Positions 1 to 11,500 of a DNA stretch of 64,000 bases are shown here, one piece after another. Source of the stretch: Euborellia annulipes (taxonomy: Eukaryota > Arthropoda > Insecta > Dermaptera > Anisolabididae). The notes beneath the pieces were generated by a model that was given only the letters and a program-made list of their open reading frames with translations, did no database searches and had not been told where the DNA came from. The stretch's first letter is position 1, and the number at the start of each line of letters is the position of its first letter. The translations under genes were made by a program, and so were the position numbers. The stretch spans positions 27,393 to 91,392 of the forward strand of contig JAKCPI010005457.1 of NCBI GenBank assembly GCA_023213315.1, given 5' to 3'.

Positions 1-73
1 TTCTAATTTGATTCTTTATTCCACCCTTTGAATTATTTAATAATAATTAAATATTAAAAATCCTCTCAAGAAG

Positions 74-2106
74 ATGTCTTTGATCAAGCAAGAAGACATG
101 TCAAACGATGACATCAAATACCCCATTCATATTGGTAATTTATTTTTATTTTATAACCTCAATCGCATCTTTCATTTATTTCTAGTCATTCATTTTCTTT
201 TTAAATCACAATATCACATAGCCTTTGTATGCCAAATGCTGAAGGAGAGTTTCGCACAAAATCTCATAGGCCTTGAAGGCTTTTTAGCGTCATTATTATT
301 AATCTACAAAAATATATTTTTGTAAACATCTCAAGTCTATAAGAAATCAAGATGGACAAATAAAATTTCTTATGAAACGTCTCCTTCATCCTATTTGGCA
401 TCCAAAGGCTTTGTTTTTTACTGCAGCTCTAATGGTTTGCATATTTCTAATCATAAAGAGCAACTCCTCTCCAAATAATTTTTAATCATTTTATATAAAC
501 GTTGGTGGCGACTTCATAAATACTTATAAGGACCCTCAACAAATAAAAGTTCCACTTTAATAATTAGAGTGAGTTTATACAATTTATACATATTTAAATA
601 TAAAATTCAAAATTAATAATAATATTATACCTATATACAGGGCCACAGACAGACTTGACGGGCCCCGGGGCTACTTACTAATACGGCTTCTCCCCCCCCC
701 CCCTCCCCAAAAAAGTTTTTTTTTAGTATATAAAAGGCTATTTTGGCCTTCATGCCAACAATCTTTTACACAGGGCCCCGGGGATATATCCCCCTCCCCC
801 CTGTCTGCGGCCCTGCCTATATATATATGTTTGATCTGTGATTATACCTCTCTCTAAAGCCACATACAAGTTGAGATTTCGGAGCGAAACGTCAGAGAGG
901 CAGATCTATAGGCCTACAGCTCTCGTAATCAATAAGGCGTCAATGACAAATAATTTATTTAATTATAACAAATAGATAACTCAAAAACGTCAAAACGTTT
1001 TGACAATAACAATTTTGAGATTCTTGACACAGAGTCCAATAGAGTGAAGAGATTTTTCAGAGTCTTGCTATATTCAAAAGCACATTAATACGGCTGTGTT
1101 TTTAATTATATCAAATAAATGGCTCAAATCAAACGAACGGTCACTGCATCTAGATTTAAATAGATTAATATAATTGTTTTTAAAAAAAGAGAAATGCCAT
1201 TGAACCGATTGAAAAATAAAGAAATTATTAAATTACTAGATAGAAATAAAAACTTTATGATATGAAATTGAAATAATTTACGAACTCAACAATGCTTTTA
1301 TGTCATCCGACAAGCCTTGGGTGTCTACTTGTTATTTTCTCATTGCCAAGAATCTAGCCTGCACCTATCCTCATTTAAAATAGAATTTGAGGCTTTGAAG
1401 TTTCCATAAATTATTTCACAGACACATCTTTAGTATTATTCTTTTTGATTTTCATTTGTTTTTTTCACTAGGTCCAGTCTTCCCATGTATTCTTTGTAAA
1501 ACCAACTTTATAAATTTATATTTTCTAACGAAGCATTTTAAAATATGTTTTTCAAACATTATACAAAGTATCGACAAGACAAATTTTGATTTCGTCAAAA
1601 AACCATCAAAAAAAGGCACAAGTAAAGCAATTTATAATTTGTATTCATTTTGTTTTATATTTGTTTTTATTTATGATTAATATATTTCATTTCCAGGAAA
1701 AGAAAAAACCTTAGAAAAAAGGAAGAAGGAAGATTTCAACATAAATGATAAAAAGGGAAAATCCCAGTCAAATTCTAAAAAGAAGAATTTGAAAACTTCA
1801 TTCGCCAACAAAAGAATACAACCGAAGAGATCTTTCATATGTGAAATTTGTTCAAAACCATTTAACAGCAAATCAGATTTAAAACGACATTTATTTATTC
1901 ATACTGGTCTAAGACCTTATCAATGTGATATTTGTTCTAAACAATTTAACGACAAATCTAATCTCAACACACATTTACGTATTCATTTTGGCCAAAAAGA
2001 ATATAAATGTGATATTTGTTGTAGAGAATTTAATCGAAAACATCATCTGATGGTACATTTGCGTGTTCATTCTCGAGAAAAAATAAATGATAGAAATTCG
2101 TATTAA
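74..2106 (+). CDS. Zinc-finger gene 1: N-terminal C2HC motif plus three C2H2 fingers
   Basis: Three exons are supported by GT/AG sites and a constant phase 1: 74-134, 1472-1621 and 1697-2106, giving about 206 residues. Exon 1 encodes a short leader containing IKQED, a psi-K-x-E sumoylation-like motif. Exon 2 begins GPVFPC and carries C26-x2-C29-x12-H42-x3-C46, a C2HC-type zinc-binding pattern. Exon 3 opens with a Lys-rich stretch, then three C2H2 fingers (CEIC..., CDIC..., CDIC...) with linkers such as HTGLRPY. It is probably a nuclear DNA-binding regulator. The exon 2 donor lies six bases downstream of the equivalent site in the paralogue at 58909, because the old donor position now reads GC. 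The partner gene and DNA target cannot be told from sequence. A SINE fragment lies just after the stop. Confidence 0.8.
135..1471 (+). other. Intron 1 of zinc-finger gene 1
   Basis: This 1337-base AT-rich intron holds one recognisable insertion, the hAT-type MITE at 638-815. Around 860-890 is a fragment containing GCGAAACGTC, which resembles the 3' half of the hammerhead-like motifs found elsewhere but lacks a convincing core. No other coding sequence was seen. Confidence 0.7.
638..815. mobile_element. hAT-type MITE with 8-bp target duplication
   Basis: The ends are CAGGGCC and GGCCCTG in inverted orientation, with related C/G-rich sequence (GGGCCCCGGGG) inside each end. The flanks 630-637 and 816-823 are both CCTATATA, the 8-bp target-site duplication expected of hAT elements. 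There is no coding capacity. Confidence 0.85.
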
Positions 2107-2167
2107 TTAAGAGAAAATATCTAAAATAATTATATCTCCCTCTTGAATCGTTTCAAGACGCGCTACG

Positions 2168-2268
2168 GTTATCGTCAAAGTCTAATATGGCCTAAGTTGC
2201 CGAAAAGACTGTGTGAGTGTGAGTGTGAGTGAAAAAAAGTGTGAGTGTTAAAAAAAAAAAAAATTTGC
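2168..2268 (+). repeat. 5'-truncated copy of a tRNA-derived SINE (3' tail only)
   Basis: The segment GGTTATCGTCAAAGTC, then GGCCTAAGTTGCCGAAAAGA, then (GAGTGT)n and a poly-A stretch, matches the tail of the complete SINE at 55405-55684. The minus-strand copy around 47292-47530 has the same tail. The tRNA-like head is missing here. It lies about 60 bases past the stop of zinc-finger gene 1 and may be part of its 3' untranslated region. Confidence 0.75.
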
Positions 2269-3470
2269 TCGGCCTCATTGCAGGGTTTTGATAAAATTAA
2301 AATAAGGATGTAAAGAATAAACAAATTGGTATTATAATAAATTATTCTTTATTAGGTTTATAATCACATTTATTAGAATATTTTAAATGATTATGAATTA
2401 AATAAAAAATAAATAAATAAATAATTATACATATTTTTAAAAAATAATAAAAATACCTTTTATAAAATTTGAAAGCCCACAAAAAAACACAAAAAAAGGT
2501 TCCCAAATGTTATATCAATAAGCATTTTTTGTTATAAGCAAGTTCAATGATAAATAATTTCTAATTATTAATAAACGTATCAATTTCTCTGTATAATTAA
2601 ATGATTTTTTTGAGAGAGATTGAGAAAGAAAATGTTAACAGTGCAGGGAAAGTCCTTTCAATCAAACTCTGCTTCTATTTCTAGTTTTGTTTTATTAAAA
2701 ATAATTTTTCTTCAATTTTTTTACTATAGTAAGGGAAAATCATTTGGAAGAGATGAATATATATTATTTAAATTTAGGAGTCAGGCAGTTGACTAAAAGC
2801 CTATATATATACAAAAAAAAAAAAAAAAAAAAAGTTCTTTATTCTCAAGGGGAAGAAAAATGAATGCTAAGCTTAGTGTTTATTTAAGAGAAGAGTTAGA
2901 AGTTCAGATGGGGAAAAGAAGACATGGAACGATCGACCAAAAAGAATTTATATAGATATTATGTACTAGAATACCTTGAGCTCGGGCTTTTGTTGGCATT
3001 AACGAGTTCTCGATTAGGATTTTGTAATTATTCGTTTTGTTTACATATATTTTCCACAACAATTAATAATCAACAACTCAGTCCCTGCTTCCTAGATCGC
3101 TCATTCTCTACAATTTGGAGACATGGACGAGACATCTTATTGCGGATGGAGGGCAATTTGAGTGAGCAACAAAGAAAAAAAAAGGTGAGTATGGACAAAT
3201 GACATGTGTAGAAGAAAATAAGAGATCTTTGGGAGAGAAGCGGAGCGACAAATAGCGGGAGTGGCGACCCGAGAAATAAAAGAAATGGTGTCTATAAAAA
3301 AGAAGTCAGAATTGAAGTATATCCCAAACTCCAGACGGGGAGTAAAGGAATCTGTAAATAATTAAATAAATTTTAAAAGAGTTATTGTTGCGATAGCAGT
3401 AGATGCAGGTAAATAATAGAAACCAACCAGTTTTTTATTTGTTCATCCATTACAAATAACATTGTAGGCA
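2269..3470. other. Intergenic AT-rich DNA, no gene seen
   Basis: Contains homopolymer runs (a poly-A stretch near 2813-2833) and short open frames without family features. I see no splice-consistent coding sequence. Confidence 0.5.
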
Positions 3471-3945
3471 TATATATGAACAATGTTACATACGAGGGTG
3501 AAGTTACGCTACCAAGTTATAACCACATACATATTGGCAACAACATACTCGAATCGGCCAAACAAATTTTGCTTAGAAATCACTTCCAGCGCTATGTAAC
3601 CACATGGAGACAATTGCTTTCACCTCATTGTTTTGGAATCTTAGATTCTTTTCCAGCTTACCGAACACATGATAATCGCATAGCGCTAAAAGTCTGAACA
3701 GTATGGAGGATGTTGCCATACCTCCCAATTGAATCGCTGCAGCAGTTCGGACATTTGGATCTTGTAAGGGGTTGCATAACCGTGCAACAAAATCATCATG
3801 TGTCCAGTAAACTGAAAAAGTAACTTGGCGAACGACGATTCCAAAAAGATGAGAGCCATGTAGCGCTGGAGGTGATTTCTACGCATCCGGAATCGACGAG
3901 TTGGTTGCCCATTCCGAGATATGTTTACAACACGATAATTTTCTC
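3470..3945. repeat. Foldback (imperfect inverted-repeat) element
   Basis: The left arm contains GAAATCACTTCCAGCGCTATGT and a segment around GGAATCTTAGATTCTTTTCC. The right arm contains diverged reverse complements, for example ACATGATGATTTTG-like sequence near 3790 and GCGCTGGAGGTGATTTC near 3860. No transposase is visible. Confidence 0.55.
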
Positions 3946-4109
3946 AAGAGCACGTTTCAGTGAGACAAAATACTAAGTTCAGGTCACCTGGACCCTGATT
4001 TGACCCTGACTAATGTAGAAAAGTAATATGTCTTACCAAATTTGTATATCATAAATAAATTTTCTTCCACAGCACTTAATACCATATTTTTTGGAGCATT
4101 CAATTTTAG

Positions 4110-4575
4110 AATCTGTGGCGACTCCTCTCATTGTTAGCGACTTCCTTCTTTGTTATTCGTTGCCTCGCGACTCTGTTTTTGTTTTTGTAAAAAGTTTATA
4201 TATTTTTATTATTTTTTTTTATTCTACAAATTATCAATTTATTGAAGTTGTTCACTTCAACTGGATCACGTCGGGGTCACCAGCTGAAGTGAACAACTTC
4301 AATAAATTGATAATTTGTAGAATGAATAAAAAGTAATTTATTAATGAGGATGCGTTACAAGGGCAGCCAAGGCGAAAAATAAAACAAAAATAGATTTTTG
4401 TGCCCTTGCTGCCCTTGTAACGCATCCTCATATCATAATATCCAGCCATCATGAAACAACTAGTGATTTATTTAGTTTGGAAAATAATAAAAATGTATAA
4501 ACTCGTCGCGGGGCAACGAATAACAAAGAGGAAAGTCGCTAACAATGAGAGAAGTCGCCACAAATCTGATATCCA
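4110..4575. repeat. Foldback element with two tight internal hairpins
   Basis: Outer arms near 4119-4225 and 4470-4570 are reverse complements (GTTAGCGACTTCC / GGAAAGTCGCTAAC; GTTATTCGTTGCC / GGCAACGAATAAC). Inside are two nearly perfect hairpins. One spans about 4222-4325 with arms of about 40 bases around a 22-base loop. The second, 4345-4432, has arms starting TGAGGATGCGTTAC. No coding sequence. Confidence 0.8.
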
Positions 4576-5868
4576 GAATATGGTCTGTTATTATCTCCCA
4601 TTTTGCTATTCCCAGAGTTGGGCTGACTCAAATACGGGATTCTTCCTTATATAGGTATATATAGAAAGAGAGACACTCCAAGAGCTACCGCCTTAGAAAA
4701 ATTTACAGTATTTTAACAACAATATCTCTGCAAATTTTAGGTGAAATTTCTCAAAAGTTTGTTGATTATTTTTCACAGCGTCCCGTCTCCAGATCTGTAA
4801 TTCTTTTTCTCTTCTCTAAATCACAAATTAAAGATTTTTTTTGTTTTTGTTTTTAATCAACCACCTGGCTACTAATCCACTCTATAATATCATTAAGTTT
4901 AAGTTATAATTAATAAAATAAATTTTTTTAGGTCTTCTATATATAAGAGTTTAAGCTTTTTATGATTTCAAAAATATAGGGAACCCTTTGTTTATGCTTA
5001 AAAATTGATTCACAATTTATATTTGCATATATAGATATAAATCAGCTTTGGTTTTTCTAATCACAAATTTAAAATAAATAATCTCATAAAAATATATTCA
5101 TTAATATACAATAAATAGTATACATTTTTTTTTTCTCTGATTAATAGACTAGACGGAGCTAGAGAAACAGAACAAATTAAATAGAAATTGACAAAAAAAC
5201 AACAAAACAAATCTCATAAACACAATGGGAACTCGATTATCCTAAGACTGGATAATCAAATAACAAAAATAAGAAAGAAAAATGCCACATTTCAGCTAAC
5301 TTGGTTAAAATTGAAGCGACAAATTTGATATTTCCAACTTTCACGGATTGAAAAACATTGCCGATGAGACTAGGCTTCGTTTGACTCGCCTGCACTAAAT
5401 GTTGTGAAATTCTGAGCCTGCCGGGGTTCAAAATTCGCCAATTCAATCAATTTTAATCAAGCTTGATGAAATATATAAAATCTTGGCTGGAAGGGAGGCG
5501 TTAATCAGGCAGCTGCCTAGGGCGGCAGAGAGAGTAAAAATAAAGGAAGCAACCCTGTTTATAATACTGTAACAATCATTCAAAAAGAGAGATTATTCTT
5601 TGGCCACAATCACACACAATCGACAAAAATTATCTCTCTTCAAGGAGAACTTTTTGAGAAAGTCAAGGAGAAAAACAAATTTTGGCTGAAAGATCAGGAA
5701 ATTTTATAAGAAAATGATATTTCCTTGACTTCCATATTTCATCATTATCTCAAATTCTCCTATTGTACAAGTTTTTTTGACTAGATAAAATAATAATTCT
5801 CTGATCATTTAGAATACCTAGAGTGTTTTTAAATTATGAGCACCTAATTATAGGTAAATAGTCTACAT

Positions 5869-6454
5869 CAGCGGTTCCCAACCTTTTGCCTACTTTTTCC
5901 GTAAAAAAAAAAAAAAAAACGCTGAGGCCCACAGGGTGTTTCAAAAAGGAACTTTGAAAATTCATATAAATTTATACAGAGAACCTAGAGAGGTGATTGT
6001 AGTGACAATTTGTAGAGAAACAGATCAAGTTTGTTTTTTACCATTAATGGTTATCCTGCACACAGCTCATCGGTAGTCAATTTCTTCCCATACTCTTTAG
6101 TTTGAGCTAAAAAAAAAAAAAAAAAAACTTGATACGTTTCTCATTAAACAACACTAAAACCAGCTTCTTTGGATAAATTTATATGTGACTGATTTTTCAA
6201 ACCAAAACCCAGAGCTCGGGTCCGCTAGTGCTCGTGATAGTGCGATTCGGCACTAGCGAACTAGATGAGTCAAAACTTGATGTGCTTCTCTACAAATTGA
6301 CACTACAATCACCTCTCTAGGATCTCTGTATAAATTTATATGAATTTTCAAAGTTTCCAAGTCCTTTTTGAAGCACCCTGTATATATATATACTGGTATA
6401 TATAATTTATTTTCTTTCCTTAAACGTCCGCGGCCCACAGGTTGGGAACCGCTG
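5869..6454. mobile_element. hAT-type element carrying a nested mariner-like MITE
   Basis: Terminal inverted repeats CAGCGGTTCCCAACC and GGTTGGGAACCGCTG. The 8-bp flanks are GTCTACAT (5861-5868) and GTCTATAT (6455-6462), a near-identical hAT target duplication. The interior, about 5932-6380, is a second palindrome with ends CAGGGTGTTTCAAAAAGGA and TCCTTTTTGAAGCACCCTG, typical of mariner-family MITEs. Confidence 0.85.
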
Positions 6455-6768
6455 GTCTATATCAAAAATGAAAGATTATTTTAAAAATATATATATTTTT
6501 GTATTAATAAATAAAAATAAAATCTAATTCCTTCTTTTAATTCATTTTATATTAATAATAATCAACAAACACTCCCTTTTAATTAAAAACAGGAACTTCG
6601 CCTTAAGTGGTGTTGCTGAAGTTGGTTTATTTGTGAAAGAAAAACGCTAAATTTTCAGCCATCTTTTATTAAATAACAAGGTAATATGTTAGTATTATAG
6701 TTGTGGATGTTGAGTTGTATCAAGGAAGGGTTGCTGGAGCAGCCAAATTTTTATCTTTATATATTTTA

Positions 6769-6814
6769 TTGGGCCGACGTTTCCGTCTCGATAGAGGCCA
6801 TCTTCAGGGCCCAA
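6769..6814 (-). ncRNA. Type-I hammerhead ribozyme-like motif
   Basis: Reading the minus strand, the order is helix I strand UUGGGCC, core CUGAAGA, an imperfect helix II, GAAAC, GUC, and the second helix I strand GGCCCAA. The two helix I strands pair over seven bases. Helix III is reduced to the palindrome ACGU, as in minimal hammerheads of Penelope-like elements. Helix II has one mismatch. Activity is untested. Confidence 0.65.
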
Positions 6815-6897
6815 TCTTTCAATGAAAGATCTCTCACCTGATGAGCAACATGACACACAGCTGCCTAATGCAAATTATATATATTTCCTTGACACTT

Positions 6898-6933
6898 ATT
6901 GGGCCCTGAAGTTGGCCGAAAGGTCGGCCCAAT
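6898..6933 (+). ncRNA. Degenerate hammerhead-like motif lacking helix II
   Basis: AUUGGGCC and GGCCCAAU can pair over eight bases. Between them is CUGAAG, then UUGGCC, GAAAG and GUC. Compared with the copy at 6769-6814 the helix II hairpin is gone, so cleavage would not be expected. Confidence 0.5.
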
Positions 6934-7756
6934 AAAATATTTAAAGAAAAAAATTTGGCTGCTCCTGCAACCCTTCCTTGAAACAAGGTAATATTTCCAA
7001 ATATTTCGAAGACCTATCGGCACTCCTTTGAACGAAAAAGAGAAACATTCTCACGAATCTCTCTTTTTCGTTTTATTATAGAACCACTGAAGAAAGAGTG
7101 CGCATAGGTCTCCAAAATATTTGGAAAACCTTGTTATTTAATTAAAAAATTGCTGAAAATTTAACATTTTTCTTTCACAAATAAAAACAGAACAATTCGA
7201 GTTGCTTAGTTGTGGAGATCAAGTAACAGGAATATTTATATGAGACTAGATTTTTTTTAAGAAGCGTAACTTTGACCTCTAGTAGATATAATAGAATATT
7301 TTATATATATAGGAAAGGAAAAGACTTTCAGCAAGAAAAAAAATAATACTAGAGGTGCTCATAATTCTTAACCTCGATCACATCTGCTTTAAACTTTTCC
7401 CAATTTTAAATAAATAATAAATAAGGTTAAGGAGAAAAAAACAATCCAACGACTGCTTTCCACATTAAAATTATTGGCAAATGCCTAACGCAATCCATCC
7501 TCAGTGCGCCAAATTATACAATTGTGTGGAGCGTGTTTCAAAATTATAAAGCCATTAATAGGAATTTGGTGGCTGTGAATATACTTGATTTAAAGGTTCA
7601 GCCAAATGAAAAGCCTTTATATGCCTATCGGTCGATAATGTTTTGATAATAGCTAAAGAAAATAACACAGACAAACGTCTTACGCTTGAAAAATGCTACA
7701 TAAAAACATGAGGGAATAAAGCCATTAATTTCCAGACTGATTGTGAAAGCCTGGGC

Positions 7757-8009
7757 TAGAGCCCTGCACGGGCCGATTTTTTTTTGGACCGTACCCGCCC
7801 GTGCCCGTATTTCTTTTTTTTTTGACTTCCCGCCCGGAATTTTTTCAAACCCGCCCGAAATTTAGTGAATGAATGATTATCTAGCAATTTTTAAATAAAA
7901 TTTTATTAAAAATTACCCTGAAATCATACTTTGTATAAAATAACATAAATCTTCTTCGGCCCGCGGGCCGGGCGGGTAACGGGCCTACCCGTGCCCGTGC
8001 AGGGCTCTA
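7757..8009. mobile_element. hAT-type MITE with perfect 8-bp target duplication
   Basis: Terminal inverted repeats TAGAGCCCTGCACGGG and CCCGTGCAGGGCTCTA. The target duplication GCCTGGGC is exact at 7749-7756 and 8010-8017. The interior is A/T-rich flanked by CCCGCC-rich segments, with no open frame. Confidence 0.9.
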
Positions 8010-8163
8010 GCCTGGGCAGTGTTTATGACGCTATTCTTTTCGCGGAGGCAGGCATGCACTAGAAATAAAAGATAACAAGAAATTAAATAATTGTTAAATT
8101 TTGTTAATTAAAGCAGAGCTATTTACTTCAACCATCATTAAAAAATGAAAAAAATGTTGTAGA

Positions 8164-8206
8164 CGGACTGATGATGCGACATTAAATATATCTCGAAACG
8201 TCTCCG
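8164..8206 (+). ncRNA. Type-I hammerhead ribozyme-like motif
   Basis: CGGA, then the canonical core CUGAUGA, then a weakly paired stretch where helix II should be, then GAAAC, GUC and UCCG. CGGA and UCCG form helix I. Core residues are intact, but helix II is unconvincing as read, so activity is doubtful. Confidence 0.5.
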
Positions 8207-8551
8207 AGACCGATAAGCTTCTTCATTTGGCTGAACCTGCCCTTATTTAAATCAAATTATAAAGTCATTCTCTAAACGGAGGGGATTCCCCAACGTGAGT
8301 CGCTAGGCGCGTTTGCCAATAAATTATTTTAATGTGGAAAGCAGTCGCTCTCCATAACCTTTATAAATCGTACCAGCATACTTAATTTCTTCTACTTCAA
8401 ATAATAAATTGTATATAAATATCGACTATATATATATATATATAAGAAACATGTTTCAAGACTTTCTAAAATATTACAAGGAAACTATAAATTTAGAAGA
8501 AAATATACAAAAGATGTTGACTAATCTAGACTAGAAGGGTTTTGGATTAAT

Positions 8552-11500
8552 CTATGTTGTGTTTGCCTTAGAAATTGTAATAATTAATGAATTGTGTGTT
8601 TGATTACAATGGCTATGCAGTTTTTGATAATGGTGGTTTGTTAAATGTTGATTAACTATAAAATCTTTTTTCACAGATAAAACATTTAGTTCAGAAGAAT
8701 TATTTCTTTCTTCCTCTTGATATTTGATCTCTTGATCTATTAATGAAGTTTCATCAAGATTTCTTGTGTTGACATCTTTTTTTAATTTTTCTTCAGATTC
8801 CGTTTTTGTTTCTTCTTCATTTTCAGATTCTCCTTTTCTATAAGAATCTTTTAGAGTGGTATTAGAAATGTCTAAATGGTTTTTATCACTGGTTTCTGGT
8901 TTATGGCAACTTGACCCTGCTGGATCTTGAATTCTTTCTTCCATAGCTGCTTCTTTTTTATTCTTTATCGAACTTCCCACATTTGTTTTATCCGTTGATT
9001 CTTTCATTGAATCTTGACTCTTATCTTCAAAACATTCATTTTTATTTCCTACCGTATTTTCAAGAATTTCCTCATTTTTATTCTCATCAGAAGAACTCTG
9101 GCTTGTATTATTTGAAATTTCACTTGTATAAGCTGTGGAATCTTGATTCGAATTTTCATTTTTATTACCTATCAAATTATTTAGAGATTCTTCATTTTTA
9201 TCTGAAGATTCTTTTGTAGTACATTCTGAAATTTCTTCTTTTTTGTTCTGATTTGTATTTACAAAAGAGGACGTCATATCTGCAGATTCATTTAATATAC
9301 TCTCTGTCTCTTGATTTGAAACTTCGTTTTTATTCACCAACGAACTCTGATTTGTAACTATCTATGGATTCTTCATTTTTATCTGGAGATTCCCTCAAAG
9401 TACACTGTGCAAAATCTTGATTTGTATTTTCCGGAGAGTCTTTAATTTTATCCCCTATTAAATCTTGATTCGTATTATGTTGAGTTTCGATAGGTAAGCA
9501 GACTGTTAAATCCTGATTCGTATCTTCTAAATTTTCCACCTTTTTCTTCTCAGCAAGATTTGTGTATCCAGTGGAGGGCGTCGAATCCAACGATTTCTGG
9601 TTTGTAACATCTAAAGATTTTTTATTTGTGTCCGGAGATTCGTTCAATTTTGGAGTTTCTATTGAACTCTGGTTTATTTTTTCTTCATTTATATTCTCTG
9701 TACTGGTCTGATTTGTATTAATATTCTTTGGCGGAGTTTCACTTGTCTCAGAAATATTTTTCACACAATTTCCAAGTTCTTGATTTGAATCTTTTTTTAG
9801 ATTAATATTTTCTTCATTTATATTTTCCAAATTATCTTGATTTACATTTGTTGGTATATTTTCTATATTTTTATTATCAGAATTTGTATTTATATCTTCT
9901 GATTCTGGTGGATTATTTGTATCTAAAGTAATAACATTTTGAACTTTATCTTGAGGGCTTATATTAAAATTAAAATGTTTTCTAGGACGGCCTCTTTTCC
10001 TAGGCGGTTCTGAACTATCTCTAATTTCTTTTTTCTCTGGCCAATGCTTCCTAGGCCTTCCTCTTTTTCTTGGCACCTTTATAATTTCTGGATCCTCGTC
10101 TTTTTTCTCCGGCCAATGTTTTCTCGGCCTTCCTCTTTTTTTAGGCAGCGTTTCTCCATTCTCTTGTTTTACATTTTCTTGATTAATTTCCCCAGGTGGT
10201 TCTGTACAAATTTTTCTTGGCCGCCCTCTTCTTCTTGGAATGTCTTCACCAGGTGTTTCCGTTTTTACTATTTCTTGTTTTTTATCATATCTATCTTCAC
10301 ATAAACTAATAATTTCAAGTGTACTGTCACTCATATCGTCGTCATCCTTACATGTAAACAATTTCCTTGGACGTCCTCTCTTTTTGGGAGGTGGAGGTGG
10401 TCGTTGAACTTTTGGAGCGACAATTCCATGTTGCCTTAAGAGATGCCTATTGACAGCATCTTTTCTTCGAAATCTCATAAAACATAATGAACAAGCAAAC
10501 GGCTTTTCATCTGAATGGGTTAGTGCATGTCTTTTTAAATGATACTTTTTGGCAAATGCCTTAGGACAAAGTTCACATTTGAAAATTCTTTGTTTTTGAT
10601 GATTTAATTGATGATGTTCTTCAAGATCTTCAATGTTATTGAAGCATTTTCCGCAGGTCGGACAGGTTATAGGCCCTTCGCCATGATAAGTTAGCATATG
10701 TCTTTTATAATAAAAAAATCTATTAAAACTATATAAACATTTATCACAAAAATATTGATTATATAAAGTATTTTTTAATTTTTTCTTTTCTTCTTCCCAC
10801 CTCATTAACACTTCTGCATTATGTTCCCCTTCTTTTGGAAATACCTGTTGTGGCTGCAATTGTTGCAGCTGTTGTTGTTGTTGTTGTTGAGAATTCTCCA
10901 CTTCTTTCCCTCCTTCATAGAGCTTTTGTTGAAAACTATATACACATTCTAATTTTATGCCATACCCGTTTTCTTCGTCTTCTTCTTCTTCTTCCTCCTC
11001 CTCCTCCTCCTCCCCTTCGTCTAATTTTATAACAATTTGTTTTCCTTGTGAAGATTCTAAAAAACAAAATAAATAGAATTATTTTTTTGAGTAGTAAGCA
11101 CCAACATTAGGTATATTATATCCACTTACCTATTTTCCCCCCACCTGTCACATTTTCAATTCTTATAACGGATTGGGATCTTTTAAGTCGCAATTTTTCT
11201 TTTAATAAACTCATAACTTTTAAATTTTCACATTTATTTTGATGTTTTATTAAATATTCCATACTTATGAACATTGTCTGGCAAATGCATCTGTACAAAG
11301 GGCCTGAAAAAAAAAAAAAACATTTATTAAACCATCTTTTAACATTTTTTCTTAAAATAGTTTTTATTTTATGGTCTTCATATGTCCAGTTTCAATCTAT
11401 TTTTTATCTTTTTTTTAAAGAGCCTCATGAATGTTTTCCAATATCGTCGATCTATCGTCTCTCCGGGTTGGCTTCTTGCAAAACATTCATAGTTCCATCT

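Larger units (their letters stand above)
6721..6980. mobile_element. Palindromic element with hammerhead-like motifs in both arms
   Basis: The ends AAGGAAGGGTTGCTGGAGCA and TGCTCCTGCAACCCTTCCTT are near-perfect inverted repeats over about 90 bases per arm. Each arm contains an A/T-rich stretch and the motif TTGGGCC ... GGCCCAATAAA. The left arm keeps an intact hammerhead-like core on the minus strand; the right arm has lost helix II. The organisation resembles the repeated ends of Penelope-like retroelements, but no reverse transcriptase is present, so assignment is inference. Confidence 0.7.
6625..7190. repeat. Inverted-repeat element interrupted by a second element
   Basis: The outer arms share TTATTTGTGAAAGAAAAA and its reverse complement, and TAAATAACAAGGT near 6670-6683 pairs with ACCTTGTTATTTA near 7130-7141. 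An unrelated palindromic element (6721-6980) sits inside. A third small palindrome (about 7000-7130) has CGAAAAAGAGA in both orientations. Confidence 0.65.
7451..8346. repeat. Long inverted-repeat element with nested hAT MITE and hammerhead-like motif
   Basis: The outer arms are GACTGCTTTCCACATTAAAA and the reverse complement near 8325-8346; both continue into TTATTGGCAAA / TTTGCCAATAA. Inner arms repeat a segment around GGTTCAGCCAAATGAA and TTCATTTGGCTGAACC. A separate MITE (7757-8009) interrupts it, and a hammerhead-like motif lies at 8164-8206. Confidence 0.7.

Noticed and set aside
10044..10304. Plus-strand frame opposite the AT-hooks
   Set aside because: Complement of the conserved AT-hook region on the minus strand.
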